Source of the DNA: Agriotes lineatus
Taxonomy: Eukaryota > Arthropoda > Insecta > Coleoptera > Elateridae
Reading direction: 5' to 3'
Length of the DNA: 64,000 bases
NCBI GenBank assembly: GCA_940337035.1
Contig: OW679197.1
Span: forward strand, 55,883,903-55,947,902
The position numbers and the translations under genes are program-made. The notes under the pieces are model-generated. The model was not told the origin of the DNA. It saw nothing but the letters and a program-made list of their open reading frames with translations, and did not search any database. Below, in pieces: positions 54,611-64,000 of this stretch. Position 1 is the stretch's first letter. Every line of letters starts with the position of its first letter.

Positions 54611-55337
54611 CGCCGTATGTTAAGGATATCGTGGATAGAAAGGAAGACGAATGAGGATGTCCTACATCAGATACATAAAGAACCCGAACTAATAAATAGA
54701 ATAAAGAGACGAAAACTGGAGTATTTCGGACATATTATGCGCGAAGAAAAATACCATATGTATGTATGTATGTATGTATTATCTGTAACCTCATTTACCT
54801 TGCGGTGTCGAGGCTGGTGCTTTATGCGCTGGCATCTGGCGGTACAATGATCAACTTGCCTCGGATTCGGGATACAGGGTTGGATCGCGCATTTGGTGCT
54901 TGCGCAGCAACCATTGTATGAAGTGTGTGTAATTGCTGATGTGTTGACCTTGTTACTCTATCTCTTAGGTCTGTGGTTCTGAGTAGAGCACAGTTAATTT
55001 GGTGCCCAACTGTGAATGGTCTCACCGAGCCCGATTCCAATCACCAAGGCGGAAAAATTCCGACCCCCGCGGGATTCGAACCGAGGACTTGCTCAATGCA
55101 AGTCTGGCGCTTACCCAACAGCGCCAAGCGGCGAAAAATACCATATGTTATAGTTAATTATACAGGGAAAAATAGCAGGGAAGAGGAACATAGGAAGACG
55201 AAGAACATCCTGGTTGAAAAACTTACGAGACTGGTATAACTGCTCCTCGGTAGAACTATTTAGAGCAGCAGTATCGAAAATAAGAATAACTGTTATGATC
55301 ACCAACCTCCGATAGGAGAAGACACCTAAAGAAGAAG
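54611..55337 (+). mobile_element. RTE-like LINE 3' fragment with target duplication, split by SINE
   Basis: Flanked by AAAGAAAATAT at 54600-54610 and 55338-55348. Coding begins RRMLRISWIERKTNEDVLHQ, RRKLEYFGHIMREEKY, and resumes after the SINE with LVEKLTRLV-frame neighbours (GRRRTSWLKNLRDWYNC; VSKIRITVMITNLR) ending at about 55316, with GAAGAAGAAAG tail. About 340 bp without the SINE. It splits the hAT transposase. Confidence 0.9.
54762..55132 (-). mobile_element. tRNA-derived SINE nested in LINE nested in hAT
   Basis: Flanked by GAAAAATACCATATGT at 54746-54761 and 55133-55148. On the minus strand the tRNA-like head starts at about 55130 (CCGCTTGGCGCTGTTGGGTA, A-box region) with B box GGTTCGAATCCC at about 55071-55082. 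The tail at the other end is a TATG microsatellite (54761-54779). It is a different SINE from that at 32851. Confidence 0.9.
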
Positions 55338-55929
55338 AAAGAAAATATGTCTGCGCCTGTTACTGTCGTAGCAAGTTCTTTGCAAAATATGAACTGGTCA
55401 ACCATTTAAGTATCATCCACAAAACGAACAAAATCCATAAGTTAAGCTTTAGCATTTATATCAGTCGACTCATCTAACTCTAGCACGAATATATTACAAT
55501 CCTGTATTCTTTCTGTTACACTAATCTTCGGCTCGCTGTATCATTTGACAACGGAATCTTCTCAATTTTATCCACGGCTTCAACACCAAACATTAGCAAT
55601 TTCCTTGCATGCAGGTAAACTAAGTTTTCTTCCAATATTGTGCGTCTCATCGCGATCAATTTTGCCACTTTGTAGGAAGCAATAAGGCCATCGTTCTTAG
55701 GCTCACTCACTATATCTGGACTTTTCTGTTCGATGGCGACACAACGGTTAAGAACCGCTGATTTAGTACACTTTTCGCGGATGTGAGACTGTCGTTTTTC
55801 AAGCTTCCATACATTTTCCTGACTACTTTGCTTGAAACGCTTAGTAGGGTGATTTCCTTGTAGTTTTCTTATTCTGCTACTCCTTATTTTTTATAGTTTT
55901 CTTAGACTCGGTGCTCAGGAAGTTTCGAG

Positions 55930-56320
55930 TTTTTGGATTAGGGATGCTTAACCTATACCTTGTTCATGATCTTTAACAAATTTTGTCGTCTCCCATGAAT
56001 TTAATTATCTCTTGAGTTATATAGTTTACGCTGAAAGCTTCCCTTAGTTTCATTTTCTTGTTGCATATCAACGCTGGTTTTTTGCTTTGGTAGTGTATCT
56101 TCCAGCAATTCTTGGAAATATAACTTCCATTTCAGCAGTATATCATCTTTTTTAGTTCACAAAGTGCTTTCTTAATTTCTTTCTCCTTTTGGCTGACTTG
56201 CTTCAGAGTTCAATATAAGAGCTTTTGATTGTGTATAAAACATTGTTTCAGTTTATTATCAAACTTGTTCAATGTTTTGTATTTAGCTTTTTTTATTTAA
56301 ATCTGACCTGAAATCTTTTA
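55930..56320 (-). pseudogene. LINE linker fragment (RTE-like)
   Basis: Minus-strand readings KAKYKTLNKFDNKLKQCFIH, QVSQKEKEIKKALCELKK, ILLKWKLYFQELLEDTL and, in another frame, ITQEIIKFMGDDK resemble the region between endonuclease and RT of RTE elements. No catalytic motif remains. Confidence 0.5.
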
Positions 56321-59300
56321 CTTTTGTATTGTTCGGAGTATCACCACCATAAAAAATGTAAACTTTTAGTATTTATATTATTTTCGTTGTGTTTATTTAT
56401 TTTAATAAAGGAGTTTAAAAATATCAAAGGACGCCACTTGGAAATCAATAAATTTTATCTCTTAGGATACATTTTCCTGACCTTTTTGTTGCTTTTCAAA
56501 TTAATACCAGGGCTTAACTCGAGGCCCCAGCAAGTTCCACGATGCCTGGGCTCCTCTTCTCACACCTAGGGCCCCAACTGCTTCCCACGAAGGTCACTGC
56601 CTACCTCTAGTTCAAAGGGCTCCAATTACACTGCTCAAATCTCGTACACAGCGTCCAAAAAACCAGCTACCACTTGATACACAAATCAAACGCTTTTATA
56701 AACTTCTGTAGAGGTGCTACGAATTAATGCAACCTACTACAGCGTACCCAAAGGATATAGAATTAATTTCAAACACACTGAATTGGGAAAGGGGATTTAG
56801 CTTCTCCAATTACATTTTTTGTTCAAATCAAGGCTAACACTATTTTTAATATTGTTTTACAAATTATTATTAAGGCCAATGCTATTTTATACAATTTGCA
56901 AAAATTAAATTAGGATATATCTGAAACATTTTATAAAATAATATTTCATATGCTTGAAATATTATAAATTGCTATTACCTATAATCATATATTATTTTAA
57001 TTAAAAACTTTTTCTTTGTAGTGTTTTTTTCGTGATCTCGTCTATTAAAATATAACTCGTGCAAAAAAAATCCTACAGAAATATTTGTAAAACATGTTCC
57101 GCAGCTAGTTTTACAAATATTTCTGAAAAATTTTATAGCATTTATATTTCTATTGAAAATAGTAGTGAAAATCAGATCGTAAAAATAAATACAATGGGGA
57201 AATGTCGTCAAAAAATGGGAAAAATAAAAGGATAGTAGGCAACATCAAGGGATGAATTACTAAAGACAGCGGTCGAAGCAGAAATTGCGAGAAGGGCAAC
57301 TAATGGAGGAAGTGGAACCTACCTGCAACAAATCAGTCCAAGGACTGATACTGAAGAGGCAGATTGAAAAACATCATTTTCTAAACTAAACTATAACTCC
57401 TGAAGCAAGTATTTTCAATACTAAGTGTATATGACATTTTCTTCCTTATTTTGGTGTGTAGTGCAGATCTACCCATGTTTGGCCAGCGTTTGAAAACAGT
57501 CTATACAGGGTGTTGCATGAGGTACTGTAAAGAGGGTTATAGTGGACGTTGAGACAAACATTTTGCTTTACAATAAAGGAAGTATTAGATTCACCCCAAA
57601 AATTCGAAATTGAGTTTTCAACAGATCTTCACGTTTTAGAGTCCCCTGAACCCAAAAAACATGTGTTTGTTCATTGGTCTGTCTGTCAGTCTGTGTGTGT
57701 GTGAACAGAATATCTCAAAAACGAAAAGAGGAATGACGTTGAAACTTCATATATAAGTTTTGTGTACTATCTAGATGCGACAGCAAGTTTTCGAATTTTT
57801 CAGAAAAGGATCTAAAGAGTTTTTCAAGATGTACATTTTTAATGTGTTGATGTGAGATAGGTGATATTCCAGTTGAATACCTCTAATATGTTTTTTTAGT
57901 TAACTTCAACTATCTATTTTGTAAGGTTTCTGTAGAATTTGTAATTTTTGAAAATTTTTGACAAATGCTTAAAAATTAAAAAATACATTTTTGACTAATT
58001 ATAAGATCACTGTAAAATGAAGTTGTGTGCGTGTATTACACCAGATTTTTTTCTTTTAAATCCCTACTTGTCGAGTTGTACTCTTTTAAAGAGGGTGGTT
58101 ACATTCGAAATAATTAATGGAGAAAAATTTGATTTTGTAAAAATATGTAGGTACTAGAAAGCGTGATTTGTTTAAAATATTGTTTGCACGGCACAGTTAT
58201 TGAGAAAATGCTTTACATTATAGTGAATTTTATTTTTTTACACAAAAACCATTATTTTTTCGAAGAAACTAAACGAGCTAGTACATATTTTTGCATAATC
58301 AGATACTTCTTGGTTAAAATTTTTAATATAACTACCCTTTTTAGAAGGGTGCAATTCGGCGGGGAGGAATTTAAAAGAAAAAGTTTCTATGCAAAATGTT
58401 TATGTCTCAACGCCCACATAACCCACTTAAGTTTGTAGAGAACCTTATGCAAACCCCTGTATATACAGCAATATATGCGGCTCAGTCGTAGAAAATGAAT
58501 GGCGTTATGAATACACCAGTTATCGTAAAATTGGAGCGATTGTGCCAGGCGGCTCATATAATATTGACAGAAGAAACGTTCCAAGCGTAGCGTAAGGTAG
58601 AAAAACAGAGGATACAAGGTAGCACACCTGAGAAGAAGATGAGCTACGTACATCAAAGAAGTCCTGAGACAGGAGATGAAGATGTAGAGTGAAGACTATG
58701 GATAGGAGCAAATGGATAAAATTCGTTAATAAGAACCACAGAGATGCCATGGAGAATATGTATTTAATTATTAAATAGTTTCCGCCAGATAGATGTTGAA
58801 GAAATGTAAAGATCACATCGTATGATTCAATAAATTTCCTTTCTAGGTTTTCTTTGAAAATGAAAGTTATATAATCGTCAGTTGCTATAATTTATTTATG
58901 ATTTATAATGGTTCAACAACTTGTTGGTTTTGCTTTGCAGTTGATATTTAAATTTGACCAACCAATGAGTTGTATGTAAACAAAGTCCGCACTCACGTGT
59001 AGTCAATTTTTTTATCGAAAAAGAACCATCGCAAAGGGTTCAGAATAACATTAGAGAGCTAAGCTCTGTATAAGGAATATATTCAATAGATTCGCGGAAA
59101 ATGAGATACAGTGGAAATAAGTGCAACCAGATGAAACTTAAAAAAGATAAGTGGAAGGTGGGGTCAAGTTGGGCATGGCTGGGTCTGGGTAGACTTGCTA
59201 AGGCATTTCTCACCGTTCAGACAATTGAGTTTTGCAATATTTAGGATATATATATATGTACAACTAAATTGGTAAATTACAAACAAATAACTTTACAATT

Positions 59301-61080
59301 TGCCGCCTCCTCTAAGCTGTAACTACCTAAAAGGTGTTCTCATTATTAATTCTAACTTTTATCGTTACCCTTTTATTCTAAATTTCAGTATATCGAGGAG
59401 GGTGAAAACTTTATTTACGTAACAGATTGATTACTGCTAGTGGTAAGTGATACCTAGTAAGATATCTTAGTGTTATAGCTAGACCTTATAGTGACATATT
59501 AAACCTAATTAGATAATTACCCTATTGATAGTACTATAGTGGAATTGCTTTCAAATTGCACAAATGAATGGGGCGTAAAACAAACGTTGCAACGTTTGAT
59601 CTGTTTCAGTTATCTCTGTTTCCCTCATTGTCTTCTTTATAATTAAACGCTTATGGCGTGGACTGTACAAGATCTACGACTGCATGTACGCATAAGGGAA
59701 GTTTTCCTAATGAAGCCAAGCCGAAGGCGAGGGTGAAACAAAGAGCTGCAGATTTGGCTAATATTGTGCAGCGATTACGAAATTTATGGAGGATCGCAAA
59801 CGCATTGTTCATTCCGGGCGTTTGCTTCGCAAACAGAGACAAAGTTGCGCGCCGAAGTTTCCTTTGTATTTATTTTTAAAAAGAAAGTTTATTCTGCCGA
59901 ACTTTATATGGGAAAATCAAAGATATCCAATATTTCATATAAACTCTGAGAACCAGGCACAAATATGATCTCCCATTATTGGCAGGGTTAATTGTTTGAA
60001 AGCGCGCCATGTTCGCCCGCGGCAGCCAATCAATAATCGAATAATGAAATAAAAGACAGTCTACGGCGAGAAAATTAGCGGCTAATCATTTGTGACGTCA
60101 GCTGCTACTGTATCCATCTCTAGATACGCCGGTTTCAAAACTTTCGGTTGTTTGTCGAGTTAATGGAACATTCTGGTCATTTTTTTAATGCAGAGCTGTT
60201 CCATAGAAAGGACTACGCTTTCCAGGGAGATTTGAAAATGTTTAACAAATAAAGATTGTATTTAACTTACCAAGTTTAAAGTGGCATCCATGCAAATATA
60301 TGAAAATTAGGGTTGTTCATAAATATAAGCAATTGATAGTTAAAGTAGTTCCACTTTTTTGTGTTAAAATTTGTATCAATTCACCCCAGGACACATTTTT
60401 CCTAAAAACGTTAGTATAGTGGTACGTCGGTGTTCCTTTTGGATATTTGTTTTTTTCTAAATTTTGAAAATAGTAGTCAAAATTACCAGGCCAGAAGTTC
60501 AGGCACAATTTTTAAAATAGAAAAGCATTCAGGAACTATAAAAATACAAAATGGTCAGTACAAATAGACATTAATTTTTAAAAATTTTTTAAATCTACAC
60601 GCGATACGATATATACGAGAACTGATACGACGATCAGGGCAAAGTTGAAACCAAACTAAAGCTAAACTCAAATATTAGGGGTAAAACCACAGTGCAAATT
60701 GTGGATTTTCTAACTGTTGTGAATAATAATCCCAGTGAATGATTTAATCCCTATAATTAATGGTTTATTACTTTCCTGGAGGTAGGTGCTGTGACCTTCA
60801 GTGGTGGGTTCAGTGAAGTTTACCTGAAGAACACCATCAGCACATGAACGCTGAATTGGCCAATGACAGAATTTTCTTCAAGTGATATTGATTAACTTTT
60901 CATTAAGCCTTTAATGCAATACAAGACAGGAATGTCTGTCGGTAATTACTTGGAAACAGGACGACGATTTGTAGTTTTACCGGAAGAACGTCTTTCATAT
61001 ACAATACCAGGAATCACGTCTATTCTGTTCTACATGCGACCACTTCTTTGATTTTCCACATCATCATACACCACTCTCGA
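56321..61080. other. Long stretch without a recognised gene
   Basis: Contents I can point to: CAGGGCTTAACTCGAGGCCCC near 56508 (hAT-like start, no partner); a hairpin at 57074-57127; TATACAGGGTGTTGCATGAGG at 57503 (MITE-like tip, no partner) followed by a GTCTGTCTGTCAGTCTGTG simple repeat near 57680; a GC-richer block at 59640-59880 with overlapping short open frames and no motif; and a GC-richer, CpG-containing passage at 60000-60130. A promoter or exon could hide in the last two, but nothing supports a call. Confidence 0.4.
57074..57127. repeat. Perfect 18-bp-stem hairpin
   Basis: CAGAAATATTTGTAAAAC and GTTTTACAAATATTTCTG are exact inverted copies around an 18-nt loop (ATGTTCCGCAGCTA region). 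No function assigned. Confidence 0.7.
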
Positions 61081-61084
61081 TCTA

Positions 61085-61310
61085 TCAGAATGATATCAAA
61101 TCCCACAAGATATTTTTCATTGACTTTCTTTCTTTGAAGACTATCATAGATTTATCTATAGATACATCACCTGTAAGAGATATAAAGAAATATTTTGTAG
61201 CGTTCAGTAACAGTATTTTTCCAGTATCTTGCTGACTATTAGGTTTACAAATTTTTGGGCACTTTCGTGACGTCAGTGGGTGTTTAGTGACGTCAATGGA
61301 CCAATCCAGC
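61085..61310 (-). pseudogene. piggyBac-like transposase fragment
   Basis: In a 116-codon minus-strand frame, DVSIDKSMIVFKERKSMKNI matches the piggyBac block LSIDESMVPFKGRxSxKQY, including the first catalytic Asp (here in SIDKSM) and the FKGR motif altered to FKER. The residues before (ILLLNATKYFFISLTG) do not resemble the family. No TTAA-flanked ends found. Confidence 0.45.
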
Positions 61311-62055
61311 CGCATTACTGGAAATGCATTCACATACAAACACAGCAGCAGTTTATCTGTGTTGACTTTGGAAATGCTAAAGTTATCATTAATATGAAGA
61401 TTGTCTGTATCTATGGTGCAACCTACAACAGCCACCCCTAAATCTAGAGCACTAGACCAATAATGTCCCTAACTGGCTACCGCTTAAAATATCGATGGCA
61501 GGAAGAGTAATGAGCTCTAGGTGAGGTTTAGCGTTTATTCTTTTGAATAGATTTTAAGTAAATTGAAGAAAATAATAGTTGCTGTTTTTCATCTCAAAAA
61601 TGTATCGTCCATGCTAACTTCAGTAAAATGGTATTTTGGAAGACCAATTTGAAGTATATGTAGGTACGTTTGCGCTGTTTTCTGTCAATGACGTATGGCT
61701 GCTTTGTATCCTTAGAGATCTTTTTCACGCCTTTTCTCTTACCTTTTCGGTTTCTTTGCGGTTCATATTTTAATTTCTTCTGCTTCACTTTTCTTTCTAC
61801 TTTTTCCTCTTCCCGAACTCCTTTTATATCTTTCACACAAGTGATTAATTACCTTAAATTGAAAATTTTTTCTTTAATAACTAATTACCTATATTGTCTA
61901 ATAACTGCGATATTAAACAAGTTTATATTTATAAAAAAATGATTTCGTAAAATAATTCAATCAAGTTGGGAGCCATTCGCTAAACTTATTGTTAAAGCAG
62001 ATGCTCAAAATTTCCTCCTCCTGTTTGAATACTCAAATGAGCCCTCCTGGTCCAT
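61311..62055. other. Unassigned stretch
   Basis: No motif. An 80-codon Lys/Glu/Arg-rich minus frame and its Phe/Ser-rich plus shadow at 61594-61942 look compositional. Confidence 0.35.
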
Positions 62056-62060
62056 AATTA

Positions 62061-62815
62061 CTAATATGGTGCAATATTGTTTCGGATAGCTGTAGCAGCG
62101 TCGAAAACCCTTCGTTGAAGATGCTGGATGTTTTCGATTTCTTCTTGATACACTAGTATTTTTAGTTGTTCACAACAATAAAAATCAAGAAGATTTAAGT
62201 CTTGGGAATGAGTGGGCCACTCCATAGGACCATTTCGGCCGATCCACCAATGATCGAAACGGTTTGTGACCCCTCGACCAAAATGTGATGGTACGCCATC
62301 ATGCAGAAACTACATATTTGGAAAAAATAAAATATTCTTACGCATTTAAACGATTGGGCAAAACCAAAAGATCAACCAAACGCCCAGAAATTAATCCTGC
62401 CCACAAATTTAAGGAAAATCTAATTTGAAAATGGGCCCTGCGAATCGCATGCGGGTTTTCCAAGACCAAGTTGGTCATCCCATTGCGGGTGAAAATGGCT
62501 TCATCGGCGGCCAAGATTTTCACTGAAAAATGTTCTTCACAGTGTTACTGATTTAACAGTTACTCGTAAAATCTCACTCTCTCAAGATGAGTGGCAGATT
62601 GTTCGGCTTGAAGGCGTTGGAAATAGTACGTGTGATATCCGTCGTTATTAATCGTCCTCCATACTGTACTTCTGGCAGTTCCCATTGTTGCTGTTATTTT
62701 CCTCTTACCAATGTTCAGGTTATTTTCCAAATATTTCCGAAATTTTGTCATTGACGTAGACCTGCAGTGTCCTTCCAGCACCACCTTTATAACGGGGCTC
62801 CAGTGTATTCTGCAT
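62061..62815 (-). pseudogene. Tc1/mariner-superfamily transposase, broken
   Basis: Read from 62815: MQNTLEPRYKGG, then in another frame TKFRKYLENNLNIGKRKITA and TMGTARSTVWRTINNDGYHT (HTH region), then KILAADEAIFTRNGMTN (first catalytic Asp in ADEA) and HFQIRFSLNLWAGLISGRLV, PNRLNA. After a stop: FLHDGVPSHFGRGVTNRFD (second Asp) and WPTHSQDLNLLDFYCCEQLK (third Asp). TAG at 62061-62063. Same broad family as the element at 2242 but a distinct lineage. Several stops and shifts. No long inverted repeats seen. Confidence 0.8.
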
Positions 62816-63300
62816 AGTCACTTACAATCTGTAATGGGTACTTTATAGAGTGTGGTGCTACAGGACCAAACGATAGTTAACACAAAATAGCCCCTCAGGG
62901 GCAACAGGTCGTTACTTGATTTTATTTGAATAATAGGTCCCTCAAGGGGGTGTTAAATTTGATGTACGAGTACTTTTAATGGTTACATTTACCCATAGAT
63001 TTTTAGCCTGGCATCAAGTTACCCCGGCTAAGTGGTCATTCTAGACATAGGATCGGTTTGTTCGACGATGGGTTGGTGATAGATAAAAGCTCAAAAGCAT
63101 TGGCGCTACGGATTCTTTACTTAAATACACAATTGTTTTCCCCCAAAACCCAAGACAGAAAAAATTGCTTCTCTGGGCAGATGTATGCGACATCGCTTAC
63201 CTCTGAACTTACCTTTGATAATATTTGTACTCTGTCTGCTAACTACTGCACAATTCTTAACAAAAGATAGGAAAAATAGAGTAAAATAAATGCGCAATAT
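62816..63300. other. Spacer, no gene seen
   Basis: Includes AGCCCCTCAGGGGCAACAGG and TCCCTCAAGGGGG, short GC-rich inverted pieces of unknown origin. Confidence 0.35.
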
Positions 63301-63795
63301 GACAAAACATCTATTGAATATTTCAAATATTAAATGGGGCTACATAGGCAGAAACACTCTTGGAAAGTTTCCTTAAAGGCGCTGTCATAATACAAGCTAG
63401 CTTTGCAAGCTATTCCAGCCAATGCCGAGTTAATTTTTTCATAAGTAGTTACCTTAACGGCTAATAATTTAATGAACAGTGGCTCTAAAGAGGCTAACTG
63501 TTCTTTATAGCTGAATGTGGAAAACTTCTTTTCCCTTCGGCGTAGCCGGCAAGGGAGGCAGCATCGTTGGAACTGGGCTTCACTTCGGCAGGGGCTCCCA
63601 TGGTGTGCTCGGTGGCGAAGCAGGAGTGCCGTATAGGTGCGGCATCCAGGGCCGCATTCGTTTCTGTCCCTTAGGCCTCCTCCGGAGGTTGAAGGGCCAT
63701 GGTCACACATCGCTTCTGGATCGACCTGGAGGCATCTTCTACTGGATAGAAGGGCTGTAGTACTGTATTCTTGGCAGGTAGGTGGTCCCTTATAT
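63301..63795 (-). other. GC-rich block downstream of gypsy integrase (possible Pol tail or LTR)
   Basis: On the minus strand, continuing the integrase frame after two stops, there is a proline-rich passage (PPGRSRSDV; WEPLPKRSPVPTMLPPLPAT), which may be the C-terminal tail of the polyprotein. The strong shift in base composition marks it as part of the same inserted element as the integrase at the window edge. LTR boundaries could not be set. Confidence 0.4.
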
Positions 63796-63799
63796 ACCT

Positions 63800-64000
63800 G
63801 CAGTCAACGTTATCACTCCTTCTATTCCACACCAGGTGGGATGGGAGTACTCTGGCTTTATATCTTTAACATGCACTCAGCCGATGGTCCTACCTTTTCG
63901 GGGATCGTTCAACTCCGCGATGACAGTAGAGATGATTTTCTGGATAGGACCGACATATTTCGCCGCTAATTTTGCAGACACTTTGCGCGGCGCCGGAGAG
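63800..64000 (-). pseudogene. Ty3/gypsy-type integrase C-terminal fragment, runs off window edge
   Basis: Minus-strand reading KVSAKLAAKYVGPIQKIIST then ELNDPRKGR, an in-frame stop, and VHVKDIKPEY. Integrase C-terminal (SH3-like) domains of gypsy-type LTR retrotransposons carry KLAPKYxGPYxV...VHVxxLKP here. The remaining pol would lie to the right of base 64000. The in-frame stop near 63880 indicates a dead copy unless it is a sequencing error. Confidence 0.65.

Larger units (their letters stand above)
53279..55710 (-). pseudogene. hAT (Charlie/ZBED-like) transposase, broken by nested inserts
   Basis: Right to left: SEPKNDGLIASYKVAKLIAM and DAVDKIEKIPLSNDTAS-type EAVDKIEKIPLSNDTASRR (55516-55710) are the start of the catalytic region. 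LATTVTGADIF (about 55365) is cut by a LINE insert and resumes at 54601 as VDTYFQEKQLRWEYCFSICT then DGAAAMIGSSKGFVSLEK, the CTDGAAAM catalytic block. 54167-54370 continues (FEKLCEERGSDHKSLLLHSE). A long eroded part follows, then CESAFSTMKTMESKCRTK (about 53650-53690), the hAT dimerisation motif, cut by another LINE insert; the C-terminus KRQSQVTV ends at 53279. The N-terminal BED finger is absent: the right terminus lies only ~50 bp from the catalytic start. Confidence 0.85.
52491..55760 (-). mobile_element. hAT (Charlie/ZBED-like) element with three nested inserts
   Basis: Left terminus CAGTGGTTTTCAACCTTTTT; right terminus, inverted, CAGCGGTTCTTAACCGTTGT. Flanks ATCTAGCA (52483-52490) and ATTTAGTA (55761-55768) look like an 8-bp duplication differing by two C/T transitions, consistent with age. 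It contains a broken transposase on the minus strand plus a MITE (52718-52833), a LINE tail (53376-53624) and a second LINE tail with a SINE inside (54611-55337). Confidence 0.8.

Noticed and set aside
55071..55130. tRNA-like sequence with good A and B boxes (also at 32883 and 40091)
   Set aside because: Acceptor and anticodon arms do not pair properly, and two of the three sites are bounded by target duplications; these are SINE heads, not tRNA genes.
57660..57710. Simple repeat GTCTGTCTGTCAGTCTGTGTG as a possible regulatory Z-DNA element
   Set aside because: Short and common in insect repeats; no supporting context.
59640..59968. Several overlapping short open frames in a GC-richer patch
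   Set aside because: No domain, splice or start context; open frames expected from local composition. Noted only as an unassigned block.

Overview
The window looks like AT-rich insect nuclear DNA (interspersed repeats, GT-AG introns, poly(A) signals, insect-type transposons); nothing in it is bacterial, plasmid or CRISPR-like. I recognise one ordinary host gene: the large subunit of ribonucleotide reductase (RnrL/RRM1). Its last two exons (22671-23159 and 23476-25139) carry the whole catalytic barrel and the C-terminal redox cysteines, while the N-terminal ATP-cone exon(s) are not visible. Almost everything else that can be named is mobile DNA in varied states of decay. Order or species cannot be fixed from the sequence alone.

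Layout. 1-3641: a long foldback repeat, a Helitron, and a Tc1/mariner-type element with ~290-bp inverted repeats whose left repeat is cut by the Helitron. 7890-11535: a two-ORF LINE on the minus strand, its ORF1 interrupted by a 917-bp near-perfect palindrome with a TTA target duplication. 12183-14624: a LINE with a long open 788-codon frame. 15552-17675: a hAT/BED transposase pseudogene with a 62-bp intron. 17785-19332: another LINE. 20160-22590: a GC-richer block with a nested hairpin, hAT and LINE scraps, then a ~1-kb minisatellite directly upstream of the RnrL exon. 26040-27160: a LINE. 28697-35340: a pogo/Tigger-like MITE carrying a smaller MITE, a P-like element with a THAP remnant, and a ~535-bp tandem array whose units hold a palindrome; a hAT element sits in the array and a SINE sits in the hAT. 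37751-39716: a non-coding hAT with a perfect 8-bp duplication. 42573-43430: an 858-bp foldback. 43945-48190: a mariner split by an RTE-like LINE that itself holds a solo-LTR-like insert. 52491-55760: a hAT interrupted by one LINE tail and by a second LINE tail that contains a SINE. 61085-64000: piggyBac-like, Tc1/mariner-like and gypsy-type remnants.

The elements do not work together as a pathway; what links them is nesting. Target-site duplications let relative insertion order be read at several places (for example hAT, then LINE, then SINE at 52491-55760). The two signals I find hardest to dismiss as routine repeat debris are the intronic minisatellite rich in TGACCTTGA (complement TCAAGGTCA, the extended nuclear-receptor half-site) next to RnrL, and the 535-bp foldback tandem array at 30749-35340.
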